This document shows, piece by piece, positions 45,081 to 57,149 of a stretch of 64,000 nucleotides of DNA (position 1 is the stretch's first letter; every line of letters starts with the position of its first letter). This DNA is from Lepidostoma basale (taxonomy: Eukaryota; Arthropoda; Insecta; Trichoptera; Lepidostomatidae). The notes under the pieces were generated by a model. That model ran no database searches. It was given only the letters and a program-made list of their open reading frames with translations, and had not been told where the DNA came from. The stretch lies in the NCBI GenBank assembly GCA_022606425.2, contig JAHDVF020001505.1, positions 434,001 to 498,000 on the forward strand. The letters are read 5' to 3'. The translations under genes were made by a program, and so were the position numbers.

Positions 45081-46654
45081 TACATTTCATTATCGAAATC
45101 TAAAACAGTATCGTGTGATTGGCTGTTTTAGCTACATTGATTAATTTTTTTACTATCTTACCTACAATATTTAATTTTATTTATGAAAATTATTGCTCAA
45201 GAGACACTAGTAGTTTATTTAAAACACAAAAGGTTATGTTAATACATACTTAAAAACAATATCAATACTATACCGTTTTGACCAATTCAATTATTTTGCA
45301 AAATGAAAATCTTTATATCTATTCCCGCTGAAACGCAATATATATTTTTAAATAACTTTACTGAGAGTATGGAAATCATCTTGTGGCAATTAAAAATAAA
45401 CATGCTTAAGAACCGGAGTGTACATGTTGACACTGATACAAGGAATCGGATGGATTCTAAAGAAATAACGCAAAAGGCTTACATAATAACCACGCGTGTC
45501 AATTCACAGGAAACACCGAGTATTAAAAAAATACTCGTTCCATCCTAGAACCTTTCTATGCACAAATAAAAAAAATACATTTAAATGTGATTTAATAAAA
45601 AAACAAACAAACCATCATATCAAAAAATATGTGATTTTCTAAACGGGAATATCTACACATTGAACACAAACTGTATGAGTTTCGTAACTTGCACGAATTT
45701 TCTAGAATGCCTAAACAAAACTGAAAATATTTAGCTATTCTATGAAGCCGAACTCGGGTCATGTTAATTTTACACGCGACCGTTGTACATTATAAAACAA
45801 AAAAGTATGAGTTTTAAAAAAAATAATGATGAACCATAAAGTAAATTAAATAAGCCGAGAATATAATACACATCAAGAAGTGTATGAAATGCAACAAATT
45901 GAATTGACAGGAAAATATCTTTAAAATAATAATAATATTAAACAATATTTTTAAATACGTATATTTCAAAAATTAAATAGTCTAAAGATACCTAGAAAGT
46001 TTTAACGCGTTAAAAATAATAAATAATATTGCCAATTACTCACGGCTGGGGATGAAAGTTTCCTCGCGAAAGTATATCGAGAGACTGAGCTAAGGGTGCA
46101 TCCGAGCTGTGCTCGAATGCCACGGTGGTGCAAAAAAACACGGGTGAGAGTTATGGGGTTGAGAATATTTGCTCGGCTTAAACTAAAAGAATCCCAATGA
46201 AGCACAGTTCACGTGTTGAGTGATCATTATATAATAGGGAAATCCGTGCGTGTTTCTTTTAGATGTACATTATATAATAGATTAAGAAAAAAAAATATTT
46301 TCCATCTAATTTAGTTAATAAATATTATGAAAAAAAAATAAAACAGACCACAGCGAATTACTGTAATTTTAACAAATGGCTCGTGTTAATAGGAAATACC
46401 CCAAAAATATTAGAAAGTGACAAAATATAATACGAAAGTAATACCTGGAATAATTACTACCAAATAATACCAGGAATTTGGTTAGTTAAAAACAAATAAT
46501 ACAATTCAATTGATCATTACAGAAAGACAAAATCCCCACAAATCCGAGTGTTAACCTATATAATAATAACATTAAGTGGATACACGCACATTTTAATTGT
46601 ACCATAATGGATTGTTGTTAATATTAAAAGGCATGCCGTAACTTAACTTTCGCC

Positions 46655-47270
46655 GCCACAATCCTCTGTCCTGGCATACCTCTCTGGATTTCTCTACATT
46701 CATACATCGTACCATGCACGCACGTCGATTATTCCAACTTCGAATGTGGCCGCCTTTTTAGTAATTGATTAATTTGGTCATCCCATGTTTTCCTCGGTCT
46801 TTCTCGGCTTCTTTTCCCACTCACGCTGCTTGTGTACAACTTTTTAACCATTCTACTCTCATCCATTCGTTCCATATGTCCGAACCATCTCAGGGATCCT
46901 TTTTTAATTTTATCCATGATGCAGTCATCTGCCTTACATTTCTTTCTTATTTCATCGTTCGGTATTCTATCATACAACGTTTTCCGCACATTCTTCTTAG
47001 TGATCTCATTTCTACGGCGTTTATCCTGCTTTCATCCTTCTTTTGCCAGCTCCAAGCTTCACTTCCATACATGAGGGTTGGCACTAGAACTCCATTGTGT
47101 ACTGCCATCTTTGCATCTGTGGATATATTTCTATTTGCAGTAATGACTTTGAGTGCGCCATTTATTTTATTCCCAGCACCAACCCTCCTTTCGATGTCTT
47201 TCTCCATTTTTCCGTCCCTTGTAAACATGCTTCCCAGATACGTAACCAAACGTAGGTCCAAACATACCTA
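46655..47270 (-). mobile_element. LINE-A fragment
   Basis: The minus strand reads 'YLGSMFTRDGKMEKDIERR', 'NGVLVPTLMYGSEAWSW', 'ESRINAVEMRSLRRMCGK', then, shifted, 'SLRWFGHMERMDESRMV' and 'SGKRSRERPRKTWDDQI'. A frameshift lies near 46985. It starts at the 'YLGS' point, as does the copy at 49425, and lacks the GTTA tail. Confidence 0.88.
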
Positions 47271-47999
47271 TCGATAAACAATATAACATGTTAAAAGGCA
47301 ATCTATCACGCATAAAAATCGATAGACATTTGTTTTAATCTTTAATTAGCTAAATTCATCAAGTTATTTCCTGTCAATGGGTAATAAAATTACTAATAAT
47401 TAATCGTTTCTCCGAAAACGTGATGAATCCGGAAAAAATTTCATCATATCGTTGATGTACAATAATTTTATATCTTATCTTTATTCGACTTTCGTGTGAA
47501 GAAATGGTTATAATGTCATGTACTCGGTACAAGGTTTAAAAATTGAATAAACACTTCCGGAATTACGCGGTTTGACATACTATATGTTATGTTTCGTCCT
47601 GGTGATAAGACACAACGTGATTGAGGAATGAGCAACAATAAATAGGAGATAGAGACAGTCGTTTATTTACAGACAGATTAATCCTGAAAAAAGAGAAACA
47701 TATATCACTTGAACTTTGAAAATGGACCAGGATCAAGATCAGGGTTAAATTCGTGTATCCTGTATCTGAAGAGTTATGTTATTTAGACTACCAACCGGAT
47801 CTAAGATATAAAATATAAATATTATGTACTTCACGATAATAAGCGACATTTAATATGGTGATTAATCGTTTGACGTTTATAAAATGCGATTTACCTAATA
47901 CGAGATAACCCAAAGGCCGTTAATTTTCCTCTAATGTTGTTTTGGGAGATATGTATTTTAACGTTATCGAATAATCACAATCTCCACCATAAACAATAA

Positions 48000-48400
48000 C
48001 ATCTAATAACCGTCATAATAAACATTGTATATTTTATTTATTGTTTCTTGAACAATGATGTAAAACTCCATATTAAATAAATAAACTAAAAACTACTTCA
48101 ACTAACCATCACGCCATTTCCCTGGAGGGGTAGGCAGAGAGAATGGATCGCCACAATGCTCTGTCCTGGCATACCTCTCGGGCTTCCTCTACATTCATAC
48201 ATCGTACCATTCACGCACGTCGATTATTCCGACTTCGAATGTGACCGTCTTTTAGTAATTGATTAATTTGGTCATGCCATGTTTTCCTCGGTCGTCCTCG
48301 GCTTCTTTTTTCACTCACGCTGCTTGTGTACAATTTTTTAAATAATTAATACGAATGAAAACGTCAGTTCTCTAGAAGTTTTATTATATTTTATATAATG
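48000..48400 (-). mobile_element. Penelope-like repeat split by a LINE-A insertion
   Basis: 'gaacaatgatgtaaaactcc' (48051-48070) and 'aatacgaatgaaaacgtcag' (48348-48367) are neighbouring parts of the repeat family seen at 43.4-43.9 kb. Here they are separated by a LINE-A tail fragment (48103-48340), showing the LINE entered the older repeat. Confidence 0.55.
48103..48340 (-). mobile_element. LINE-A 3' tail fragment
   Basis: Starts with the inverse of the LINE-A end ('aaccatcacgccatttccct') and reads back through the 'MNVEEAREVCQD' region to 'SSVSEKRSRG..'. It breaks off at 'caattttttaaa', where the plus copy at 53340 reads 'MVKKLHTSSVSGK'. Strong 5' truncation at insertion. Confidence 0.8.
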
Positions 48401-48885
48401 TGATAATGGTCCCAACCCTTATGTATGGAAGCGAAGCATGGAACTGGCAGAAGAAAGATGAGAGCAGAATAAATGCGGTAGAGATGAGGTCCCTAAGACT
48501 TATGTGTGGTAGAACGATGTACGACAGAATCTCAAATGCTGATATTAGAAAGGAATGTAGAGCGAAAGAAGGCATTATGAACAAAATTATGAAAGGATCG
48601 CTGTGTTGGTTCGGACATATGGAGCGCATGTGTGAAGAAAGAATGGTTAATAAAGTATACGTAAACGGTATAAATGGAGTATGGGGTCGAGGTAGACCGA
48701 AGAAAACATGGCATGACCAAATTAATCAAATATTAAAGGTTGGTCATGTCAGAAGCCGGAAGAATCAACATGCGTGTATGACTCGCTGTATGAATGTGGA
48801 GGAAACTAGAGAAGTATGTCAGGATAGAGTAGCGTGGCGGTCCATTCTCTCTGCCTACCCCTGCGGAGAAACGGCGTGATGGTTT
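48400..48885 (+). mobile_element. LINE-A fragment, single open frame
   Basis: An unbroken 150-codon frame: 'VPTLMYGSEAWNWQKKDES', 'SLCWFGHMERMCEERMV', 'WGRGRPKKTWHDQINQIL', 'CMTRCMNVEETREVCQD' and 'SILSAYPCGETA', then TGA and a short 'tggtttgttg' tail. It lacks all catalytic RT motifs, so the open frame is only a preserved tail piece. It lies head to head with the minus-strand copy before it. Confidence 0.88.
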
Positions 48886-48889
48886 GTTG

Positions 48890-49035
48890 ACTATTGTTTC
48901 CTCGGTCTACCTCGACTCCGTACTCCATTTACATCATTAACATATACTTTCTTAATCATTATTTATCCATCCATGCGCTCCATATATCCGAACGAACGCA
49001 GCGATCCTTTCGTAATTTTGTTCATGATACTTTAA
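48890..49035 (-). mobile_element. Short LINE-A internal fragment
   Basis: The minus strand matches the 'KIMKGSLRWFGHMERM..VYVNDVNGVRSRGRPR' portion of the copy at 31837-32840 (ggtcatgatgcc-type positions shifted). Both ends missing. It directly abuts the tail of the plus-strand copy ending at 48885. Confidence 0.7.
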
Positions 49036-49424
49036 TTAATAGATGTAAAACTCGTCTATATTTCTAGAAGTTATATTTTATTTTATGAGAATGGCATGTT
49101 AAGGAAGTACATACGTATGCAATTGAACGATCGAACTTATTTTACTATTGTAACGAGCTGTTGTCACGCAAAATGGTATTACGTACGAGTATGGTATACC
49201 GCCATCTGTTGCTCGAAACAATAACAGACGTAAGCATCTCAATTAGATGAAAAACTATAATGAAACAGCGCATAAGATGCTGTGCAAAGTGATAAATCTG
49301 TTTTGTTACCATGACACAGCAGTATTTCGATTGTACTCGTATTTTACAGTTCACACGTAGATTTTTTTAAAAATAAACTAATAGTATTTCGAATTTAAAA
49401 ATTCATTTCAATATTGTTTGTTTA

Positions 49425-50085
49425 TTTAGGAAGTATGTTTACAAAGGATGGGAGGGTGGAGAAGGATATTGAAAGAAGGGTTGGGGCAGGCAACAGAATA
49501 AATGGTGCACTTAAAGTTGTCATCGCAAACAAAAGCCTATCCAAAAAAGCCAAGATGGCAGTGCACAATGGTGTTCTTGTGCCGACCCTTATGTATGGAA
49601 GTGAAGCATGGAACTGGCAAAAGAAGGATGAAAGTAGAATAAATGCAGTAGAAATGAGATCTCTCAGACGAATGTGTGGCAAATCTGTATTTGATAGAGT
49701 GACAAATGCAAGTATAAGAAGTGAATGTGGTGCGAATGAAAGTGTTATGAACAAAATAAGGAAAGGGTCATTAAGATGGTTTGGACACATGGAAAGAATG
49801 AGTGAAGACAGAATGGTAAAGAAGGTATACGAGTATGTAAACGGCGTGAACGGAGCTAGAAATAGAGGAAGGCCGAGGAAAACGTGGCACGATCAAATCA
49901 ATCAAATATTGAATGTCGGTCACGTGAGGAGTCGGAAAAACCGACGTGCGTGCATGACAAGATGTATGAATGTAGAGGAAGCGAGAGAAGTATGTCAAGA
50001 CAGAACAGTGTGGCGTTCCATTCTTTCTGCCTACCCCTCCGGGGAGACGGCGTGATGGTTAGTTAGTTAGTTAGTTAGTTAGTCA
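49425..50085 (+). mobile_element. Best-preserved LINE-A C-terminal copy with (GTTA)n tail
   Basis: A single open frame of about 210 codons from 'YLGSMFTKDGRVEKDIERR' through 'INGALKVVIANKSLSKKAKM', 'MYGSEAWNWQKKDESRINAV', 'SLRRMCGKSVFDRVTNAS', 'GSLRWFGHMERMSEDRMV' and 'RNRGRPRKTWHDQINQIL' to 'SILSAYPSGETA', TGA and (GTTA) repeats at 50058-50082. The first base is at the same site as in the copy at 46655-47270. The intact frame suggests a young insertion. The catalytic part of the RT is absent. Confidence 0.92.
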
Positions 50086-50689
50086 TTTCAATATTTAAAA
50101 AAAAATTAAGGATAAGTAACTATTTACTGTAAACACAATATAAGTATAAATAAGATAGATGGACCACTCCGAGTAAACACGGAAAGATAGTGTGACAGAA
50201 TACAGAATAGTTCCATTAACCATCGGGAATTTGAAAAAAATGAAAAGGGGCAGAAAGTGAAAAATAGTATAAAGAAAATTTAAATATAACTCGAGTGAGG
50301 TACTTTTAACGTCAAAGATAAAAAAGAACATCAAATAATGCTCTTAGCACAATTAAAATACTCTCCCGCTAAAGGAATAAAATAAGAAGTCGGGGGAAAA
50401 GTGTCAAGTGCACTCTAACAAAATGAAAAGCCATAGGCGGGATACACGGTGTTCCGAGAGAATTAATATTTTGAAATTAGTCAAAAATGCACAGGGCACT
50501 AAAAACAGTTTTAAAAAACATTTATTGTTTTCTTCGATATAATTACTTGCACAGCTTCATTACAACTTCTTCCCGAGAATACACAAGCATTAGAAATTTT
50601 GGTATACATATTTCAAAATCACGTTAATACCAAAACACTTTTGTTCGACGTGTGTGCACGACACGAGGTACAAATGTTGAGAAAGCATA

Positions 50690-51260
50690 AGAAGTGGGTC
50701 AAGAAATAATAGTGTGGTGGTTATTTTTTTGCGTACCCCCTCGGAGGTGGTTAATTAGTTATTTATTTATACTAATTTTATGAAAATTTAAACAAAAAAT
50801 TTATTTTTTATACACAAGCGCAATTGATCAATCTTAAAACCGATGTTTAGTTTCGAAGCTAGAGAGGTTTGCCAGGATAGAGTAGTTTGGCGGTCCATTC
50901 TCTCCGCCTACCCCTGCGGGAAACGGCGTGATGGTTTGTTTTTGTTTGTTTGTTTGAAAATTAGTTATTGGAAACAAGAATTTATAAATGAAAGCGAAAA
51001 TTGACATTCACAGTGAAGTTCTAGTTTCAACCCTTATGTATTAAGAATAGTAAAGAATGTTTAGGTTAACGATGTGAATGGATTACGAACTCGAGGAAAA
51101 CCAAATTAATCAAATTTTAAATGTCGGCCATGTTAGAAATCGGAAGAATCGTCGTGTGTGTATGACTCGCTTCTATGAATAGGGAGGAAGCTAGACAGGT
51201 GTGTGAGGATAGATTGGTGTAGTGTCCCATTCTCTCTGCCTACCCCTTGTCCTTTTTCAT
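50690..51260 (+). mobile_element. Three small LINE-A tail remnants
   Basis: 50690-50765 is a decayed end ('gtaccccctcggagg' then 'ttaattagtta'). 50855-50960 is a clean end (gaagctagagaggtttgcc to 'aaacggcgtgatgg') with a (tttg)n tail. 51000-51260 is a decayed internal-to-end piece ('gaagaatcgtcgtgtgtgta' to 'ctctctgcctacccc'). None is coding. Confidence 0.75.
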
Positions 51261-51654
51261 TAATATTAAAATTTGTTTATTTCTAATGATTGGAGTTTAT
51301 TTATCTTGAGACATTTTACATTAAAAATTGGAAGAACGATATTATTGTTTATAACATTGTCATTTCTTACAGGGATAATGTACATTATACGAGTATAAAT
51401 GTAAACATAAAAATAACAGTCATAAATCTCTTTCCGGAAAATCCCAACACCTTGTATAGTATATCGGTTATAAGTATTTCAACGGAACTAGAAATGAAAT
51501 AAGGAAAAACGTGAACGATACCGCAAATGGAAGATCATACGACCACACAATAATATAATATATTCAAGTGCATATTTATTATGCGAGTATTTAGAACGGT
51601 ACAGCGAAGTAGAGATGATTCCATGTCAGAAAATAGTCACTTTTTGAAATATTA

Positions 51655-52070
51655 AAACTAACTAACTAACCATCACGAAGGGGTACGCACAAATAATGGA
51701 CTGCCATACTGTTCTTTTCTGACAAACTTCTCTCTCTTTCTTAACATTCAAACATCGTGTCATGCACGCATGTCGATTTCTTCGACTCCTCGCGTGGCCG
51801 ACATTCAATATTTGATTTATTTAATCGTGCCACGTTTTCCTCGGTCTTCATTTATTTCTAGTTCCAATCATTAGCATATACTTTTTTTTACCATTTTTCT
51901 TGATTCATTCTTTCCATGTGTCCAAACCATCTAAACGTTCCTTACCTTATTTTGTTTATAAAACTTTAATTCGCAACGCATTCGCTTCTTATATTTTCAT
52001 TCCACACTCAATCATAATCAGATTTTCCACACATTTATTCTACTTTCATCCTTCTTTTGCCAGTTTTTGA
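51655..52070 (-). mobile_element. LINE-A fragment
   Basis: Inverse GTTA tail (taactaactaaccatcacg at 51659-51677), then minus-strand coding remnants equivalent to MTRCMNVE, HVRSRRN, GRPRKTW and HMERM, breaking off near the 'WQKKDESR' region (cttcttttgccag at 52051-52063). Numerous indels. Confidence 0.8.
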
Positions 52071-52127
52071 AACATTGTTTTTACAATTTTTTTCCGTGTA
52101 TACAACAGGTCGTTTCAACCCAATTAC

Positions 52128-52310
52128 TGTATACAATTTATTTTAGCTATTATATTGATTCTCATGACATGTGATAGGTAGCCAATCTATCCCCATTTTA
52201 TTGTCACGTGAATTCTACACCAGACCAAAGACAGTGTGACAATCACACTGCCATCGCCGGGAATCGAACCCGGGACCTTCGGTATGGAAGTCAGAGCTTT
52301 TACCTCCTGC
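52128..52310 (-). mobile_element. tRNA-derived SINE, copy 4
   Basis: On the minus strand: 'ggtcccgggttcgattcccg' (a near-perfect B box), then 'cgatggcagtgtgattgtca', 'tttggtctggtgtagaattc', and 'atgagaatcaatataatagc' at the 3' end. The head is disturbed by a local duplication: 'ccacgaatgtcga' occurs at 52310 and 52338. Confidence 0.85.
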
Positions 52311-52534
52311 CACGAATGTCGACAACTCGTCGGTCAACCACGAATGTCGAAGCTTTTACCCAGCTTTTCAAAATTATAACAAAAATAATATTTTTAATTA
52401 TCTATTACAAAATACAATAAAGTAAGCGAAAATATATCGATTAAAAATTTACTAAAAACCAAAATGAGATAATATTTCATAATAAATTTTAATATTCTCT
52501 AGCTGCAATGCAGATATTTTAAAAATAATGTACC

Positions 52535-52700
52535 TAAGGCGGCCACATTCGAAGTCGGAATAATCGACGTGCGTGCATGGTGCGATGTATGAATGTGGAG
52601 GAAGCCCGAGAGGTGTGCCAGGACAGGCCAGTGTGGCGATCCATCCTCTCTGCCTACCCCTCCGGGGAAATGGCGTGATGGTTAGTTAGTTAGTTAGTAT
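52535..52700 (+). mobile_element. LINE-A 3' end with GTTA tail
   Basis: Starts within 'GGHIRSRNNRRACMVRCMN' coding and runs through 'SREVCQDR'-type sequence to 'ggggaaatggcgtgatgg' and ttagttagttagtta. A very short, clean 5'-truncated insertion, closest to the copy at 53083. Confidence 0.85.
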
Positions 52701-53082
52701 GTACCTATAACATTTTCAAACTCAACGTGTGTCCGTTAAACTGGCAGTAATCAAAGCAAAACCGTCGACCAAACGTCAAAGTAAAATTGTTTTAACTAGG
52801 AAAACTGGCGATGGCCTGTGTATATTATATAGTATAACAAGAATATGTGGTTGAATTTAAATATTCTATACAAATATCAGTAGATTTTATGGCTTGTAGC
52901 AAATTTACTGCACCATACAATTAAGGGTTAAAAATATATTCTAACAATTTCATTCCATTTTAAATAAACGGATGGTCACAGACTCGCGTGTACGAACTGA
53001 AATACCACGAAACGATGCTTGGAGTAACTATTAATTTGTGAAACATCTTTACAGACGTATAATTCCGCTTTTCGGGAGTACT

Positions 53083-53598
53083 GGTGTACAATGGAGTTCT
53101 AGTGCCAACCCTCATGTATGGAAGTGAATCTTGGAGCTGGCAAAAGAAGGATGAAAGCAGGATAAACGCCGTAGAAATGAGATCACTAAGAAGAATGTGC
53201 GGAAAAACGTTGTATGATAGAATACCGAACGATGAAATAAGAAAGAAATGTAAGGCAGATGACTGTATCATGAATAAAATTGAAAAAGGATCCCTGAGAT
53301 GGTTTGGACATATGGAACGAATGGATGAGAGTAGAATGGTTAAAAAGTTGCACACAAGCAGCGTGAGTGGAAAAAGAAGCCGAGGACGACCGAGGAAAAC
53401 ATGGCATGACCAAATTAATCGATTACTAAAAGGCGGCCACATTCGAAGTCGTAATAATCGACGTGCGTGCATGGTACGATGTATGAATGTAGAGAAATCC
53501 CGAGAGGTATGCCAGGACAGAGCATTGTGGCGATCCATCCTCTCTGACTACCCCTCCGGGGAAATGGCGTGATGGTTAGTTAGTTAGTTAGTTAGCTG
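53083..53598 (+). mobile_element. LINE-A fragment, open frame, GTTA tail
   Basis: An open frame of about 160 codons: 'YNGVLVPTLMYGSESWSW', 'MRSLRRMCGKTLYDRIPN', 'GSLRWFGHMERMDESRMV', 'SGKRSRGRPRKTWHDQIN', 'CMNVEKSREVCQDRALWRS' to '..SGEMA', TGA and ttagttag tail (53576-53596). Same subfamily as the copies at 46655, 48103 and 52535 (DDCIMNKI, SSVSGKRS). Confidence 0.9.
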
Positions 53599-53954
53599 GT
53601 GTCCGGATTCAAAGTTTTACTACGGCAAATGACTCCAAAGGCCTTCCTCAAAAAAGGTTAGCCCATCGATACGTCTAGAAAACGTGTTCACGTATGAGTT
53701 ATAATGAACAATGCATTCGTGATTGAGAGGTTATGACCTGCCGACTTGTGAATCACACAGGGTGGGACTCGGCATCTACTTAAAATGGATCGTAAAAGAA
53801 CTAGTCGGAAAAACCGAACGCGTATCGACGTAAATCTAGATTTTTTTCAAAGTATTAAATTACATTGGAAATTTTTTTTATATTATTTAACGAATTACGT
53901 AAAATCTGCAGTTTTATATTTACTATAGTTAAATGTTAATATGTTTTCTAGTAT

Positions 53955-54665
53955 CATATAACTAACTAACCATCACGCCGTCTCCCTGGAGGGGTAGGCC
54001 GAAAGAATGGAACGCCACACTGTTCTGTCCTGACATACTTCTCTCGATTCCTCTACATTCATACATCTTGTCATGCACGCACGTCGATTTCTCCGACTCC
54101 TCACGTGACCGACATTCAATATTTTATTGATTTGATCGTGTCACGTTTTCCTCGGCCTTCCTCAATTTCCAGCTCCATTCACGCCGTTTACACATACCTT
54201 CTTTACCATTCTGTCCACTCATTCTATCAATGTGTCCAAACCATCTTAATGACCCTTTCCTTATTTTGTTCATAACACTTTCATTCGCACCACATTCACT
54301 TCTTATACTTGCATTTGTCACTCTATCATATACATATTTGCCACATATTCGTCTTAGAGATTTCATCTCATTTCTACTGCATTTATTCTACTTTCATCCT
54401 TATTTCGCCAGTTTCATGCTTCACTTCCATACATGAGTACATACATTTGATCATGCCACATTTTCCTCGGTCTTCCTCTATTTCTGGTTCCATTAACATT
54501 GTTAGCATATAATTTTTAACCATTATTTCTTCATTTATTCTTTCCATATGTCCAAGCTATCTTAATGATCCTTTCATTATTTTGTTCATAACACGCATTC
54601 ACTTCTTATATTTTCATTCAACACTATCATACACCGAGTATCCACACATTCGTCTAAGAGTATGA
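53955..54665 (-). mobile_element. LINE-A fragments, two in tandem
   Basis: 53955-54440 begins with the inverse tail (taactaaccatcacgccgtc) and reads back through 'GSLRWFGHIDRMSG', 'SIRSECGANESVMNK' and 'MKSLRRICGKYVYD' to 'MYGSEA'. From 54445 a second piece repeats the GRPRKTWHDQI to CGYSVYDS portion (to about 54660), so two copies were joined or one was duplicated. Both are broken. Confidence 0.8.
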
Positions 54666-55039
54666 TATTGTTTAGTATTCTTGGGTTTGCACGAAGCCTT
54701 GACATTGGGACTTATTGTGTTCAATGAAAAATGTCTATTTTATCTGCTGAACGTAATAAAAACACATTACAACGCACAATTTCTGAACCGACGGACCTTG
54801 ATTCAGTCCACCGTGATCAGGCGCGATAGTGACGTCACAATTAGGCGAGCCCCTGCGTACGGCACGGCTATTGGTTGGCCGTTTAATGCGTACACGCCTC
54901 GGTCCAATTACTTTCAAAAGTGTAAATATTTTTCAATTCTCACAAACAAATTAATAAAATTACGATGAATGATAAACAAAGGAAAACATTTTGCCGTTAT
55001 GTTTCGCCTAACTCGGATTAATAAACTAACAATAAAAAA

Positions 55040-55500
55040 GTGTATGAGGCTTATGTGATGGCGGCGAGTACATATGTGTCTGCCACTTTGACAAAGCACA
55101 GTGCAGAGAGACTAAGAGTCATGCAGCGAGCGATGGAGAGAGCCATGCTAGGCCTGTCCCTTAGAGATAGTCAGGAACGAAACGGTGATGGATAAAAAAA
55201 AATTCACAGACGTGATCCACCGGGTGACGAATTTAAAATGGAAATGGGCTGGGCATGTTGCCCTAGAGCTGCAGACGAAAGATGGACCAAAATACTGCTG
55301 AACTGGAGACCGAGAGACACGAGAAGAAGAGTAGGAAGACCACAAATGAGGTGTAGGGATGACCTGGAACGATACGCTGGGGTGCTATGGATGCAGACTG
55401 CGCAGGAGAGATCGACATGGAGGGACATGGAGGGACATGGAGGGACATGGAGGAGGCTTTCGTCCAAGAGTGGATGGCGATAAGCTGAAGAAGAAGAAGT
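55040..55500 (+). mobile_element. RTE-like LINE C-terminal fragment with a 10-bp tandem repeat
   Basis: Reads 'TKHSAERLRVMQRAMERAM' and 'LGLSLRDSQER', then, frame-shifted, 'WAGHVA..ADERWTKILLNW', 'RPRDTRRRVGRPQMRCRDDL' and an (aag)n end (55486-55500). Four copies of gacatggagg (55414-55453) lie where others read 'W..L..AYVQ'. Ten bases per unit shifts the frame, so the repeat arose after death. Confidence 0.85.
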
Positions 55501-56019
55501 AAAACCGCCACAGTTTGACTTGATCCCATTAACCTCGTCTCATGATACATGAGAGGACTGTTAGTTTCTGTGGATTTAAAGAAGCCTTGTCCATTCCAAT
55601 ATAAGTAACAACAACCATTTTTGTGTTAATAGGATTTCATGTAATTACTACAAGTTAAAATCTTTGCACAAGTATCCACGATAGTAGATCTCGGGATCAT
55701 CTATGAGAGTAGACTGACTTTTCACGCTCGTGTTGAAAAAAATCTAAAGTATCTATACATGAAGGAGTGTGGTAGCTAGTCGTGGCACTGTCCCACGACA
55801 TTTCTGGGGACAAATTGTCCCCCTTTGAAAGCCAGAACCAACCTGCCTCATTTCATTTATTTATTTATTTTATTTTAATAAATTTAATTATTCGACATTC
55901 TTGCATACGACTTCAATTAAAATGACCATTTAAAAACTGAAAATAAAACTAGTTTCATCAACCTTCCATCCACTCTTTGTTTGATAATTAAATAATGACA
56001 AAACTATTGTTTCTTATAC

Positions 56020-56110
56020 ATTTGATAATGTTAAAGAAAGGTAAAACATGTCATTTCCATAAAATATAATAAAACTTCTATAAAACAGATGTTTTCATTC
56101 ATATTAACTT
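56020..56110 (+). mobile_element. Penelope-like terminal repeat fragment
   Basis: 'tttgataatgttaaagaaag', 'aaaacatgtcatttccataa', 'aataaaacttctataaaac', 'gatgttttcattcatatt' in the same order as at 42880 and 43393. Non-coding. Confidence 0.5.
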
Positions 56111-56689
56111 AATAAAACTTTAATTTTAGAAAACACATTAGTTTGTAAACATGAAATAGAATGAATCACAGAATAAGACCTTTTACCTAATTGAAAATAA
56201 GCACTGGAAGGATTTAAGAGGACACGAAAGGCAGACGATTTATTTAGACAAGGGTACCAAGAAAAGGAAAGTAAAATATTTAAACAACTTATCCAAATAG
56301 ATGTCAAGAATAGCTAAACAAAACTTGACGTGATTAGATCAACCAAATATTGAGAAATCAATATTGTTACCCCCAATAATAATAAAAAAATAATAAATAA
56401 AAAAACAATATTGTTACCCTCAATAATAATAAATAAAAATTAAAAAATATAGAGTTGGTACAATCAGCAAGTTTACAAGACACAATGGATACAGATGAAA
56501 ATAAATGACTATATCTGTAAAACAATTGGGGGAATATAAGTCTTCCAATGGCACACTAGCTAAAACTTTAAAAAATATTAATGTTATTTATAAATAAATG
56601 AAATACTTAAAAAAATATTAATAAGATTATTTTAAATTCATGGTAAAAGTTCAGCTGGTCATATCAGTCTCCAGAAGACTCCGAAGAAT

Positions 56690-57135
56690 CAGTCTCCGGC
56701 AATGAGCTGCCGAAACCGGTGGAAGACGTTTATCAAATTTATTTATAACAATGTCTATCATGACGTACGCTGTAGAGACGCGGTCTGACACTGTGCGAAC
56801 CAAGGGACTACTAAGAACATCGGAGATGAAGGTCCTAAGATCAATTACTGGAAAAACCCTCCGAGATCGTGTCCGCAACGCAGACATAAGAAAAACCTGC
56901 GAAATAGAGGATATCGTTCAGTGGAGTAGATCCAGAAGAAGATACTGGAGGGACCATGTAGCCCGAATGGATGGTGACAGACTCGCATATACAGCCGCTT
57001 ATGAAATCCCCTCCGGACACCGCCCACCTGGAAGACCGCCTAAGAGATGGAGGGACAGCTGGATCTCATCATCCGACGAGATATGATTTCTGTGTCACAG
57101 ATCGTCAGATCCATTAAAAGAAGAAGAAGAAGAAG
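56690..57135 (+). mobile_element. LINE C-terminal fragment with AAG tail
   Basis: An open stretch from about 56751: 'MTYAVETRSDTVRTKGLL', 'MKVLRSITGKTLRDRVRNAD', 'RRRYWRDHVARMDGDRLAY' and 'RPPGRPPKRWRDSW', then aagaagaagaag (57119-57136). A different LINE from LINE-A; the decayed piece at 61370 is a relative. 56695-56725 carries 'gagctgccgaaaccggt', as in the fold-backs at 29.8 kb. Confidence 0.8.
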
Positions 57136-57149
57136 AATGTGTATGGATT

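Noticed and set aside
49425..50055. 210-codon open frame as an active host protein
   Set aside because: Sequence matches the other LINE-A copies along its whole length and ends in the LINE tail; catalytic RT motifs are missing.
50056..50085. Telomere-like (TTAG)n repeats
   Set aside because: The unit is four bases and always follows a LINE-A stop codon, so it is the LINE tail, not insect TTAGG telomere.
52240..52300. tRNA gene because of a perfect B box
   Set aside because: Part of a multi-copy SINE with a non-tRNA body; no cloverleaf can be completed.
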